From Adiantum capillus-veneris (Eukaryota > Streptophyta > Polypodiopsida > Polypodiales > Pteridaceae), in assembly GCA_014529385.2 (NCBI GenBank), contig CM043959.1, positions 55,184,253-55,244,252 of the forward strand: a DNA stretch of 60,000 nucleotides. The letters run 5' to 3'. Both the position numbers and the translations under genes were made by a program. Positions 13,951 through 25,374 of this stretch are shown in pieces. The notes below the pieces were generated by a model. That model had not been told where the DNA came from. It saw nothing but the letters and a program-made list of their open reading frames with translations, and made no database searches. Numbering within the stretch: the first letter of the stretch is position 1; the number at the start of each line of letters is the position of its first letter.

Positions 13951-15930
13951 TGACCGTCGCCACCTCGCATGGCGCTCCACCGCATTTGAAGCTCCCCAAG
14001 CCATGTGTTTCTTCTCTTTGCGGATATGTTGTAAATATCGTGTAGTTTTTGAACTCTTAAGAAGTTCCTTCTGCCTTACTCTATGAATTAGTCGTCTATA
14101 AGTCCATTGGTGTAACTCTAATAGGCTATTGGCCTTATCTTTTCCTCCCCCGTGTCTAGTGTACTTAAAATAACCTGTTCTTGCCATATAGTGGGTTTTT
14201 TCCATGCCTTGTGTGGACCATATTGATAGTGAGCCGTATGTCTTGGCAAAATATGGACCATGGTTGAACTGTATATGCTGCATTGAAATAAAACAAAATG
14301 GTAAGTAGAGTACAATTTAAAATTTTGTTTTGTATACGTAGAATGCCAACCCACCATGTAATGTTGATATGTTGCCCACCCCACCCAGTAAGGTAAGCCT
14401 TTTTCCAATCCAGCAAGGCTGCTTGAAATAATGTGAGCTTACTTTGGTCCCAAGAATGCTGCTCAACATAGTGAAAAATTTTATCTAGTGATTTCCACAC
14501 GTTCCCCTTGTGATTCTGGATTGCCCCACCACCAGCATTGTCTTTAACCACTTTATGTAACTGTTTCCATTTGTTGAATAGATTTCTCCTTTCTTCTCTA
14601 TCTGAATCTTTGAGGCTAAACTCAAGAAACCTTCACTCCGCCTATCGATGCTTTCCTCGGTACCTTGTACCGACTTTGAGACATCTTAGGGTCCTCTTCG
14701 ATTTTGACATTGCCTCCATGCAAACCAATGTCTGAGAGCACTCCCTCTAATGCTTTGATCACTCTTTTCGACTCACTCTCTCGCTTTAATGTCCATGCAA
14801 AACATATGTACAAATGAACCACCTTTTCAATTATTCGACAAAGTGCATGAAGTGTACAGACGTGAACTCTACTCAGAGGAATATCAAGCACTGGTTTAAA
14901 AGTCTTATATTGAAGATGTCTGTTGGGAGCTCTATTCCATTGTACACTCTCAAGAGATTGTGCATCAGCCATGCAATATAAGCATGGATTTGCCACAGCT
15001 ACTCTGTGTGTTATGTTGTACATACACTTAAGAGCCTTTAAGTCACCTGCCATGTGCCATTCCACTGTGTAGTCGCCAAATCCTTCCACTGAAAGAACGG
15101 CTCCATTTCTTTGTTCGTTGATGATAGAAGGAATTTGGGTTTGACTAAAAACCCAATCAAGGATTTCAAAATTTTCCTTATCAACCTGCAGTGAAAAACG
15201 AAAACACAAAATCAACAACCAAATAATCAATATTTTTGTTATCATAGAGTGAACGAAGTATACCTGAAATAATCCTAGAGTTAGAATGTTGTTTTCGGAT
15301 TGCACGCTAAAGTATCGTGGATCCTCTTTTGTTATTGATGGATCCAGAGCTCTGTTCATGAGGGTAATGGTGACTCTCTCCAGCTTCTTGTTCTTCAAGA
15401 CCTCGCACTCGTCGAGCTTCAAAACAAACTTGAGAACCCCATCGCACTCCTCTCGACTGATGTCAAAGAAGTGAACTGCATACCTTTGCAATGCTTCAAG
15501 ATCAACGAAGAGGTTGTTGTGCTCATTAAATTGTACCTCTCTGCCGCCCTTGCCTAAGAATGTTGCTTCAATATGGAATGGTGATCCAAGTTTCTCAAAC
15601 ACCTCATCGTTTACGTGCCGGCGAGCAGCCTTTACATGTGATGGCTTTGGCAGCAATGATCCTCTCTATAGTTTATTTTGAGACTTTTTAGCTAATGCTT
15701 TGAAGAGTGTCTTGTATCCCATCTGCGAGATGCCACTCTCATCAAGTATTGCTTGCACTTCAATTGGTTCCAACTGATTCTCGTTCATGAAGGAGGTAAG
15801 TAGCCTCCCTTTCAACTTACGAATTTTTTTTTGAGTTATCATCTCTTCAACTACTTCTTTTGGAACTAGACGGCTATAATGCACTCCGGCATTGAAGCCT
15901 GCACCGTTTGAGTTTGGATGCAGTAAAGAC
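13948..15930 (-). pseudogene. Transposase-like protein gene with small introns (broken)
   Basis: Read on the minus strand: an exon entered after a TTTTTTAGCAG acceptor near 15930, a single in-frame TAG at about 15671, then a long exon. A 78-nt intron at 15186-15263 (donor GTATAC, acceptor CACTGCAG) is in frame, so it reads through. The protein contains LKFVLKLDECEVLKNKK, VEWHMAGDLKALKCMY, CLYC and VHVCTLHALCRIIEKVVH. After one frameshift near 14620 and another near 14400 it continues with a 77-nt intron (14278-14354) into GPYFAKTYGSLSIWSTQGME and KTHY, ending at 13948. Conserved D, CxxC, H and QGxEKxH motifs in this order resemble the large RNase-H-fold transposase-like proteins of big DNA transposons. 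I cannot name the superfamily. Confidence 0.55.
15186..15263 (-). other. Predicted 78-nt in-frame intron
   Basis: On the minus strand the donor is CAG|GTATAC and the acceptor is TTTTTCACTGCAG|GTTGA. The translated intron gives a hydrophobic stretch unlike the flanking protein, which supports its being an intron. Confidence 0.7.
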
Positions 15931-16105
15931 CTGCTAAAAAAGCACCATGCGTTATTATCATGTATAGCAAAGTCTTACCATAAAAGATCATTTTTTTAGA
16001 CATTTAGAATTGTTTTACCAATTGCTTGAAAAGGACCTCCTAGATAAAGAGATAGAAGAGCGAGAACAATTTTAAAAGAAAACCGGTCACTAAACACATT
16101 GTTCT
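15931..16105. other. Spacer upstream of the transposase-like gene
   Basis: AT-rich. It may hold a further 5' exon of the minus-strand gene, because an acceptor-like sequence lies at its left edge. I cannot define one. Confidence 0.3.
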
Positions 16106-16106
16106 G

Positions 16107-16161
<55 letters not shown>

Positions 16162-16219
16162 CTAGAGAGAAATAGGTGGGTTAAAAAAGATGGTGATGCT
16201 CTTAATGCTACCTTCCGAG

Positions 16220-16283
<64 letters not shown>

Positions 16284-16452
16284 AGAGAAAATATTTTAAT
16301 GTATATAGGAGACCAAAATCGGTCTATGAACTCTGTGGGGTATGTGTCACCACTAATACAATCTATTTACTCTATTATGGAGGGGACAACTCTCCTAGCA
16401 TAGGTAGGCTACCTAGGAGCATTGTATGACGACGCGAATTGAGTTGTGTGTG

Positions 16453-16497
<45 letters not shown>
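16107..16497. repeat. (GA)n microsatellite cluster with a GT run
   Basis: GA runs at about 16110-16157, 16224-16276 and 16464-16496, and a short GT run at 16446-16461. Arg-Glu open frames here are artefacts. A further GT run lies at about 16915-16940. Confidence 0.95.
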
Positions 16498-16499
<2 letters not shown>

Positions 16500-16912
16500 C
16501 GCAGGAGTCTTCAGGGAACAACATAGGAGAGGGAAGCGAGAAGAGCTAAGTGATGAATCAGGGCTACAGTGGTCGGAAAAAAAATCACAAAAATACAAAA
16601 TTCCCTTTAATGTAGATTTAAAGAAGAAAGTAGAGAGAAATGTTTTTAAAATAATTGCCATTTTGGTCTGTGAACTTTATTTTCTTAAATTTTCCAAAAG
16701 GGTTGTTCCTTCTTTCCATAATTCCAACTGACTACTTTGATTTTTCATCTGGCTCAAGGCTACGCTGAGGCACACTTTTCCCAAACACTGAACAAAAGAC
16801 AGGAACTTGAAAGTCAACACGACAGAGATTAACAGTAGTTGGATCCAAATGACAACACTCTTCTTACAAGGGCAAGACCCACAATATCACCTCTTGAATT
16901 ACCCAATGTAAA

Positions 16913-16943
<31 letters not shown>

Positions 16944-17135
16944 TGTGTGTTAGTGGGAGAGAAAGAGAGTCCAGTGGGGGGAACGGCAAAGGACTCTTTT
17001 GTATAGGTAGATTATGAATTATGTAGTGTCTCTTGGTATATCTTCAATGGCTTTTTGACTAAGTATCCCTGTATATGCATTACAAATCATTGTAGGTGAC
17101 CTTGGATAGTGCGTCACATTGGACCTTGGATAGTG
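16500..17135. other. Intergenic DNA without a recognisable gene
   Basis: No coding or structural feature beyond the GT microsatellite near 16.92 kb. Confidence 0.5.
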
Positions 17136-17364
17136 CAAACACCAATTGATGCTTCGAGAAATTACTTATTTTATTGATGGTGATTGTCATTATGTAGCTT
17201 GACATACATTGAGTCTTGTAATTTATGTGGCTTTACGTACATCTTAGAATGTGCAAACACCAATTGATGCTTCAAGAAACTTATTTTATTGATGGTGATT
17301 GTCATTATGTAGCTTGACATACATTGAGTCTTGTAATTTATGTGGCTTTACGTACATCTTAGAA
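17136..17364. repeat. Tandem duplication of about 115 bp
   Basis: 17136-17250 and 17251-17364 are almost identical (GTGCAAACACCAATTGATGC ... CTTAGAAT); they differ by one substitution and a one-base and a small indel near AGAAA. The near-identity indicates a recent event. Confidence 0.9.
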
Positions 17365-17389
17365 TGTACTCTTCTCTCCCTTTCCCTCT

Positions 17390-19676
17390 TTGCATCATCC
17401 TCGGAGGTCAAATATGACCTAGTTACATGTGATGTAGTATGTGTATGGTTGGTGAGTGACTCTCGATGCTCCAAAATTGTGGTGATGAAAGTGGCAATGG
17501 AGAGACCAGACTGTGGAAAGTGTGTAGGTCTAATTCATGGCTGAAAATGTGAGAGAAGCAAGTTCGGACGTGACCAGAAGCTGAGTACTCTAGTAGTGTC
17601 TGGTACTCAGACTCTCGAACTTGCAGTGAGCATAATGTGCACAGTTGATTTGACTCTTCTCCATTGCCCGAATGCCCTATCTCACATGGGAGCTAGAATG
17701 GGAGGTAAGCCGAATGGCTGTGATAGTGTGTATTACCGACAAGGGGACAGGCTCAAGCATGTAAGTGTGAGTACAGTTTCCTCTTTCAGCGAAGAAATTG
17801 GTTTTGTAGTTGGGGGCAATATGGGTGGTGTAATGTATGAAGCGTGACCCACTGGATTTCTCCTAAGCCATAATACATTGGCGTTGTAGAAAATCTTCAT
17901 TCACTTGGGAGTCAATTGAAGCATCATGTAGTAAGTGTAATGCATGTCATCTCCCAAACCACTTCTTTATTGTCTTGCATCCATCTCGTGCTCAAGATCT
18001 TGCTTTTATGCGTCTTTTGAACTTTTTTGCTTGCTTCCCATGCAGTTGTAGGGAGCCGATGTGAGGGGTTTTGACGCATCTTTATCATGTATTCCACGCT
18101 TCTTTCCACGTCCATAACCTCAATTGGAAGAGATCCCAACTCAAGAAGTAGGATCATATATGGTGTTTGTGTCTTAACTTGGAGAAAATTTGTAAGAAAA
18201 CGCTTTTGGACATTCTCAAACTCTTTCCAAGTAGACTTTGAGAGTTTTCGCCCACTCCATAAAGAATAACCAGTGTCACCAATGTATCAAAAAGGTACTT
18301 CTTGAGAACCCAACACTTGATGTTTCCCACATTACACATGTTCTCAAATGCATAGTGCTCTCTTTCCCACTTCCAAACGACGCATAGCACATTCATGCCA
18401 CTTGTGATTGGACGGAACCTCAAGGCCAAGGTACTTAAATCTCTTAACAACTTCAAGTGTCTCATTGTTGTACACAATGCATGGCTTCTCCTTATGGTTG
18501 GTTTTTACAAGCATAACCTTTTTTGGATTCATTCACAATCAGCCCACTATGCAAGCAAAAGCTCTCAAGGACAACCATAAGCTTTTGTGCATCTTCTAAA
18601 GTGTGTGCTAGAAGCACTACATCATCCGCATACAACAAAAGCATGATTACCGCATTGTAATTAGTGACCTCTTCAATGCCTTCTTCTTGTATAAAGTCAA
18701 GTACCATTTGTTCGAATTGATCGATGCATAGACCAAAGAGAGTTGGTGACAACGGACATCCTTGTTTAACCCAATAGTGCTTACAGTTTTTTTTGAAATT
18801 CCTCTTCCCATTCGCAATTGACACATCACCTTCTCATAGATTCAAGAAACCGCAAGCATAACCTTACTTGGCACTTGGAGTCCTTCCATCCTTCTCCACA
18901 AATTATTATGTGGAATCATATTAAAGGCTTTCTTAAAGTCCACAAAACTGCAATACAATTGCTTGCTTTTCAACTGACTTTCCTCCATGAGAACACGAAG
19001 AGTGACAAGATGATCAATGGTGCTATGGCATCGACGAAAACTCGCTTGTCTTTTTGCACGCTTGTCATTATCTTCAGCTCAATCACTCAATTTCATCTCC
19101 ATTATGCACCCAAACAACTTTGCCATAAGAGACCCAATCATTATAGTTCGGTAGTTGTTTACATTCTTTACATCCCCTCCTTTATGCAAATGCTTGACCC
19201 AATTAGTATTCCAATCATAAGGCATACCATGTTGAAGTGCAAGGTTGAACATATCACACATCCACTCATGGGTAAAATCTCCCGTCCATTTGATCATCTC
19301 CGGCTTGATACCTTGAAGATCTCCCGCTTTGCGAGTGGCCAACTTTTCAAGCCCACCGCATACATCCTCAATAGTAAAAAAAGAGGGCATACATGGAAGT
19401 GAACCACAAAATGGTATTTTTTCAACATTTGGTTGCTCATATAATTGCCTACAATGTGTGTATATATCCACAAAACTCAAGTTACCAAAATTCTCAACCC
19501 GCTTGCCCCTCAAGTTTCTCCAAAATCTTCCACATGCATGTACCTTTTTTTGGACTTGAAAAAGTTGTTGCTTTACTTCCTATCTTCTTCTCTTCTTTTG
19601 AATCAATGCCTTCTATGTATGTATGCAAATGACTTTGATACTTGTCTTTGTCCATAGTTGCATCAAGCTTTATCAA
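17390..19676 (-). mobile_element. LINE (non-LTR retrotransposon) remnant, copy 1
   Basis: Minus-strand remnant of a LINE-type element. Pieces in order from high to low coordinate: a linker and N-terminal RT segment (19079-19513), RT fingers (about 18800-19070), RT palm with YADD (18492-18824), thumb (18154-18532) and a C-terminal segment (17924-18157). Downstream of that is a cysteine-containing tail shared with the 47.6-48.6 kb copy. Frameshifts separate nearly all pieces, so it is dead. No 5' end, poly-A tail or target-site duplication could be defined. Confidence 0.85.
18154..19513 (-). pseudogene. LINE reverse transcriptase pseudogene
   Basis: Recognisable non-LTR RT blocks: HKGGDVKNVNNYRTI (block before the palm), a FVDFKKAF-like block in the frameshifted part near 18930-18980, QGCPLSPTLFGLCID, and the catalytic MLLLYADDVVLLAH. 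It continues with FKYLGLEVPSNHKWHECA. The D of YADD is intact, but at least three frameshifts interrupt the frame. The family is the plant LINE RT used in target-primed reverse transcription. Confidence 0.9.
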
Positions 19677-19859
19677 AGACTTTCGAGCGTTATCAAACCA
19701 CCTTTTGCGTGATCTATGTTGGTTGATACTATGGAGATGCTTTATGACAAAGCATTTTTCGACACAAGAACAAATAAATTTTTTGAAAGCTTCCTATTTA
19801 ATTTCCAATGGTACGTCATATTGAAGCTTTATCATCCATAACTTTTGCTTAACCATTCT

Positions 19860-19882
19860 AATGTAGTGTGGTGAGAGATACC

Positions 19883-19918
<36 letters not shown>

Positions 19919-19958
19919 TGGTGTGTCTTATCTAATGTAGTGTGGTGAGAGATACCAA

Positions 19959-19994
<36 letters not shown>

Positions 19995-20110
19995 TGTCGT
20001 GTGTCTTATGGGGATATATTAAGATACGCACACACACTCACATGTTTGAACTTGAATTTGTTTTAGGAATGACCACGTGGTAAGAGGGAATGAGCTTGTG
20101 TACCTTAAAA
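19860..20110 (+). promoter_or_regulatory. GA-tract promoter-like repeat, copy B, upstream of the ARM gene
   Basis: A unit ATGTAGTGTGGTGAGAGATACC followed by a GA run and AATGT(G/C)(G/A)TGTGTCTTA is present twice in tandem (from about 19860 and 19934). GGGGATATATTAAG, CA repeats, CATGTTTGAACTTGA and AGGAATGACCACGTGGTAAGAG follow. The order matches copy A at 825-1130. Being just upstream of an intact gene it may supply its promoter; this is inference. Confidence 0.5.
20073..20080 (+). promoter_or_regulatory. G-box CCACGTGG
   Basis: A perfect CCACGTGG palindrome, the core bound by plant bZIP and bHLH factors. A second identical one lies 78 bp downstream at 20151-20158. Two G-boxes so close before a gene are unlikely by chance, but binding is not shown. 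Confidence 0.5.
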
Positions 20111-20150
20111 GGTTTGAAAGGTACTCCGTTGCCCTCAGAGCCGTGGGGTG

Positions 20151-20158
20151 CCACGTGG
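20151..20158 (+). promoter_or_regulatory. G-box CCACGTGG
   Basis: Second perfect CCACGTGG upstream of the ARM-repeat gene, about 700 bp before its start codon and about 200 bp before the 5'UTR splice donor. Confidence 0.5.
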
Positions 20159-20349
20159 CGAAGTGTTTAAGTGCAGACTGCAACGTGCTAGCGTCGAAAG
20201 CTTTTTGATGCCTTGCCGATGCGAGAGAGAAAAGTCTCTAGCCTACCTACACATCTTCCGGAATTTTCGACGCGCTGCAATGTCTACGTGCTCGCTCCAG
20301 CCGGTTCCGCCATTTCTGCAGCGCCCATCTGGCCCTCGACTCCCTGCAG

Positions 20350-20711
20350 GTAAACCTCACTTCCTTCAGACTCCTATTTTTTCTCATTTTTCATCTGCTT
20401 TTGTAGACGCTGGATCCTCCATTTACTTAGCTTTCTCTGATTTAGCCATTTTCGACTCCAATCTGGCCATGATCTGTGCCCCTGCTTTCCACGCACCACA
20501 TTTGAAATCCTGCTTTGCAGCTTTGTTGGTTTTCTGGTTGTTTGCGACCTAGCTCAATTTTAGCTCATGTCTACCTAATGTTGTTGATTTTATTGCTTTG
20601 CGCTGAGTAAATCTGGACTTTTGTCATGTCCCTCCCATGCATCACTTGAAATTTAGATCAGCTTATTTTGCCTTACTCAAACTGGAGTCACTGAATTCCT
20701 ATTTGGTGCAG
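20350..20711 (+). other. Predicted 5'UTR intron of the ARM-repeat gene
   Basis: The donor CCTGCAG|GTAAAC at 20350 and the acceptor TTTGGTGCAG|GGG ending at 20711 bound a pyrimidine-rich 362-nt stretch. Joining the flanks gives no frame that continues into the main coding region, so this is best read as a leader intron. A short upstream ORF (ATG 20754 to TGA near 20820) lies in the leader after the acceptor. Confidence 0.55.
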
Positions 20712-20847
20712 GGGGGTCTTCTTTAAATTGATTGTGTACAAGCTCAACCGGGCATGAGCGCCAGGTGCTTCTTTACAAAGATGGTTTTCAGAGAAAGTAT
20801 GATAAGAAGGAGGGTTTGAAACAGATACCAAGCCTGTGGGGCCAAAC

Positions 20848-22302
20848 ATGGAAGAGTCGGACAATGCTACATCTGATATGGCAAGTGCGACACATGATTG
20901 TATTGTTGATGTTTCACAAGCGAGTACAATGAACATGCTTGCGAACCAGCCTGACACATCAAACATGCTGCAAAAAGATGTGCTTGATGTGGATAACCCT
21001 AATCCATTGCAAGCTCGATCTAGCCCTGCTCAACATTTGCAGAAGTACACATGTAGTGTAGCCAGTCCCTCAGATGTTTCTAAGGCTGTATTAGATCTTG
21101 TGGGTGCTGCCCAACAATTACAAGATGATCCCTCCACCATTGAAAGCATAAACAACCTCATTGGCAGGCTCAAGCATCTCCTCTTACAAGAAAGACAGAC
21201 CTATGCGTTCATGAGACAAAACTCAGAATCAAGGAAAAAGCTGGAGAGCTTGTACAATCTCATTCAGTATTTAGAATCACAAGTGCAACGTCTACAACGA
21301 GCAGCACAAAGGCGTGGGCTGAAGTACTACTTGGCCAGTATCTCCAACAAGGTGCGTGGGAATGAAATTGATAGAATTGGGCAATCCATGGAATCGGAAT
21401 TACAATCATGGCTTGACCAACAGAGGGTGCGTGAGGTTGCTGTCATCGTTTCCAAGGGCTCAGAGGAGGAAGAGCAAGTGAAGGCAATTGCCTCATTTGC
21501 ATCTGTTGTACAGAAAGGGTACAATTCCCTGCTTCAAGACACCATCTTATCAGCGGGATTGGTTGAAAAGCTTGCGGGATTGCTTGCTCCAGGCGCTGCA
21601 TCATGGAGGGTGGCAAAAGAGGCAGTTTTTGCTCTCTCCGTGCTCATTGATTTCAATAGAGATATATTTGTTAGCTTGGTTTTAATGGCAAAGATGGTAG
21701 AGAATATCCTCCGCTTGATGGACTTAGAAGCTGATAGTCATGTGCTTATTCTTGTTTCTGTAATAAAAAACATGCTTTCAGCTGGCCACACAGTTGTTGT
21801 AGATGAGATCTTTGCGCATAATGGGGTCTCTAAAATAGTAGAGCTTCTTGACCATGAGCTGCAAGCACTACAGCTTGCGGCGATGGATTGCATATTTGAG
21901 TTGGCTTATTATGGAAGAGTCGACGTTGTCGACAAACTCTTCAAGCTTGAGGTGGTCAAGAAGCTTGCGCTGTTGCAACAGAAGAACGCACCAGAGGAGG
22001 AGATGTGTGTAAGTGTTGATTATAGTAGCTCCCAATCAAAGGAGTTCAGTCCGATTGAGATGGCCAGCAATTGTTTGCCACCTGTGGTTTCAATGCGATT
22101 GCGAGAAGATGGGCAGACAGTGAAGAAGAACGCATTTGCAGATGCTGTTACCAAATTTGCATTGCATTTGTCGATTGGCACTGGCTTGAGAAAAAGAGAG
22201 AGGAGGGCTTTGAAGCAAGAGTTTCTGAGGCAGATCAGAGAGGTTTTGGAGGATGACACAGAAGTTGCGAATATCACTGCAGAGGTGCTCTGGGCACCCT
22301 AA
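20848..22302 (+). CDS. Armadillo (ARM)-repeat protein, intact
   Basis: An uninterrupted 484-aa protein. I start it at the ATG 20848 (MEESDNATSDM); the frame is open slightly further upstream but has no better ATG. The N-terminal 80 residues are polar. A helical segment with LESLYNLIQYLESQVQRLQR (coiled-coil-like) follows, then about 180 residues of ARM/HEAT-type helices (KAIASFASVVQKG, VAKEAVFALSVLI, LQLAAMDCIFELA). The C-terminus RLREDGQTVKKNAFADAVTK, with FALHLSIGTGLRKRERRALK and EVLWAP, is the signature of a plant ARM-repeat superfamily of unknown function; related proteins end in a similar EVLWGS motif. The domain suggests a cytosolic scaffold. It is one coding exon without stops or frameshifts, unlike everything around it, so it is probably a live host gene. 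Confidence 0.85.
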   Translation: MEESDNATSDMASATHDCIVDVSQASTMNMLANQPDTSNMLQKDVLDVDNPNPLQARSSPAQHLQKYTCSVASPSDVSKAVLDLVGAAQQLQDDPSTIESINNLIGRLKHLLLQERQTYAFMRQNSESRKKLESLYNLIQYLESQVQRLQRAAQRRGLKYYLASISNKVRGNEIDRIGQSMESELQSWLDQQRVREVAVIVSKGSEEEEQVKAIASFASVVQKGYNSLLQDTILSAGLVEKLAGLLAPGAASWRVAKEAVFALSVLIDFNRDIFVSLVLMAKMVENILRLMDLEADSHVLILVSVIKNMLSAGHTVVVDEIFAHNGVSKIVELLDHELQALQLAAMDCIFELAYYGRVDVVDKLFKLEVVKKLALLQQKNAPEEEMCVSVDYSSSQSKEFSPIEMASNCLPPVVSMRLREDGQTVKKNAFADAVTKFALHLSIGTGLRKRERRALKQEFLRQIREVLEDDTEVANITAEVLWAP

Positions 22303-22925
22303 GATTTTAAGCCTGTGGATAATGGCTGCACATACAATGGACATTTTTTTACACATGATGATATCATTGAGCGAGAGGGAGGAGTCCCTGCAACTGACAA
22401 GGTACTTCATTTATGCCTATGTTTAGAGGCTGAATGTACAGCTTGAGGAAATTTTTGGATTTCTTTAGTAAACCTTCCACACTCGGAACCGCCTGCAGAT
22501 CGAGTTACTTCTTTTGTCGACTAGAATTCGTTTTCTGATGCCGACATTTTGGTGCCTATGAACAAGATTCAACAGCTTACAGATGAATCTTGTTCATATT
22601 CACCCTCAAGCTTCGAACTAACTTTAATCAGAATTAGGGTGCAAGAGGTTGTTTTTATGCTTTTGACGGGGCTTGAGAAATGCCTAGAGGGGAGATATAG
22701 ATGCTTGGTTGCCAATGTGAGTGCAGGATTTGCCTGTTATTTTGAGAGAGACACTCACATTGGGCACCCACAATAGAGCTCTCTCTTCTCTGATCACTAA
22801 CCATGAAAGTTGTATTATTATGGAAACTGTATCTCTATATGCTTGGTCCGGGCATGAAAAACCAGATTCCTCGCAATGGCTATAAAGCTTTGGTCGTCAA
22901 AGTAGATTGTGTTCGTTTGATGTGG
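22303..22925. other. 3' flank of the ARM gene
   Basis: Probably 3'UTR and spacer. A 75-codon open frame at 22549-22776 has no recognisable domain. No clear poly-A signal stands out. Confidence 0.4.
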
Positions 22926-25010
22926 CAAGCCAATCTTTGAAAGTAGCCTCCTTAACTACACCGACTCGCATGCAGTTTTGCAAACAACTGAGCCCAAATA
23001 GGCGTAACTTGTAGTTGATCGTCGTCCATCAAGATATGTTTCCCAATCTGAATCATTCCATACTCGAAGAAAATCTTGGAGTTCGTATCTCTAGCCACAT
23101 AGAAAATGCCTAACAACTTTGATTGTTTTAAATGCCACAAAGTTCGAAGAGCCTGCTCCATATGCCACTTGGTGAGTCTCTGCATGAAGGAACTAGGTTG
23201 TCTCATTGAGAAATTAACATCAAATCGGGTGTTGAGAACCTAGATAAGAGAACCAACTAGCTTCCAATAATATGTAGCATCTACTACGTCCGAGGGGTCA
23301 TACTATGACACTCCAAAGTATTGCAAATGTGCACAACATGGCTACTTGTAATAACAAGATTGTCCACATAGAGGATAATAACAGTCACCAATCCTCCCTC
23401 ACTGAAAATTCAAATCTTGGTGTCCAAACGAACGATGAGAGGATTGTCGTAGGAATAACGAATCTATTTTTTGGTACCATGCTCAAGAGGCTTGCTTCAG
23501 ACCGGCCATAGAGATTCTTCCAAAACTTATGAACCATATCAATGAGATATGGAGTTAAGAACCCTAAAGGTTGCTTCACATACACCTTCTTCTTTAAGTC
23601 GTCGTTGAGAAGAGCCAAGATGACACCCATCCCCGATACACGAGCCAGCCGAAAAAGGCATCGAGGGCAAAAACTATCCAAATGGTTGCACAATCAGGGC
23701 AAAGGTTTTGTTACAAGTCCACACCATGTCTCTGAGAAAAGCCCTTGGCAAAGAGTTGTGCCTTGTGCTTATCCAAGGGACCATCATATTTGTACTTGGT
23801 CTCGTAGACCCATTTTGACACTGATCACCTTCCGCTTGGTAGATCACCTTCCACTTGGTAGGCCGTGGAACCAACTCCCAAGTGTTATTCTTCTTGATGG
23901 ATTCGAGATCGTTTGGCATGGCCAACTTCCACTTCGGTTGTAAAAGTGCCTTCTCAATTGTCAGAGGGTTGTTGTCCTTGATCACTGTTTACATCAAAGC
24001 ATTGTTCACATGCAATAAATCTCCATTTGTCTAAGCAATTCGAAGTCGCGGAAATACCAGTATCACGCTAATCTGGTGGAAAATATGAAGTAGATACATC
24101 TCGTGAAAGTCTCCAATAGCCACTTTGGTAACTTGTCGGGTTTGCCTCGGAAATGGGAGCTATGGGTACATCCTTCTCTATATCAGCACCATGGTGAGAA
24201 CCACTATCATTTGCATCATCATGGATAGGTGCATTCTCCTTCGGGGCCTGAGCGATAGCAATTGGAGAAGAGGGTTCGTCGACCTCAGAGAAACATCATC
24301 ATCGAGAGCTTCGAGTATCAGTAATTTAGGGGTTGTCATGGAAGACCTGGGAGCGAAAGCCCCCTGTAAAGGAATATGCTTGTCGAAGACCACATCACGC
24401 CCTAGTACAACATCCTTCTCCACTGGATCATAGAGTCGATATCCCTTTGGTACGTGGACGCATGCATCACTCCCAAGTATCCGAAAATGAGAGACATCGG
24501 GCGTTTTACCAAAGCCTCAAACAGAGTCTTCCTTGGAATTGAAAATGGTTTATAATGTGAAATGTCGTGGCAACTGCCTCCACCCACAAAGACTTTGGCA
24601 AATCTCGATGCTCGAGCATAGTCCGCACCATCTCAACCTCAGTCCTATTCTTCTGCTCCATAACTCCATTCTCTAAGGGCAATCCGTTATTCGCAAGCTC
24701 TAACCCAATAGATTTCATAGGTCCACAAAGGTCGATGTGAACCAAGTCGAAAACCCTAGTAGCTCAGCGTGCAAAGTGCTTCTAAATAGCCTCTCTATGT
24801 TGCTCCCCACGAATTCAAGTGATGCATTTCTCATGCTTAATCCCAACCTCTGGTAAGCATTCAATCAATTGTTCATGAAAAGCACGATGAAGAGCATCAA
24901 TGTCAAATGGCCAAATTTGTAATGCCATAAATCGTCTATGGGAGTACTCGTTGCTGAAGAAAGAGCATGGAGCCTATAGAGACAATTATCCACCGTTTCC
25001 GCCTTGCTGG
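22926..25010 (-). mobile_element. Ty1/copia remnant, copy 4 (heavily decayed)
   Basis: Minus-strand fragments in the copia order. Integrase is near 24510-24745 (MVHIDLCGPMKS, then ENGVMEQKNRTEVEMVRTML, LPKSLWVEAV). The linker and start of RT are near 23674-23985 (LESIKKNNTWELVPRP). RT is near 23385-23693 (KKKVYVKQPLGF). The RNase H region is near 22952-23206 (MRQPSSFMQRLTKWHMEQAL). There are many stops and frameshifts, and no LTRs were found. The sequence is clearly different from copies 1-3, so it is an older insertion of another lineage. Confidence 0.8.
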
Positions 25011-25374
25011 AGTCTCAATCCCAAATGGACAACGCGTCCGATGTGAAAATCACCTTTATCCTTAACTTGCACATCTCGTGCACAGACATAAGATGAAAAC
25101 CCAACTTTGGAGCATAAAGGACCTTGGAGGTATGTAGAACTTTGGAGGTATGCATATCCTATAAGGGGTATGAGCCTCCCGAAAACGGCCACGGGAGGGG
25201 ACCCCCCACCTAGACACGCTAGCCTCACTCCACGCACTCGTGCACCGTGGGGACTCCACGCAAGGTTCCCCAAGGCACGCTATGACCCTCCGTGAGTGCG
25301 ACGGAGCCTGAGGCTACGTGGGGCTAGGGAACCGGAACGCAAGACCCGCGAAACGCAACACGACCGTCGACCCA

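Noticed and set aside
18818-19402. 194-codon plus-strand open frame
   Set aside because: Antisense shadow of the LINE reverse transcriptase on the minus strand.
20848-22302. Fes1/SIL1 nucleotide-exchange factor
   Set aside because: ARM-like helices suggested it, but the C-terminal RKRERRALKQE...EVLWAP signature fits a different plant ARM-repeat group.
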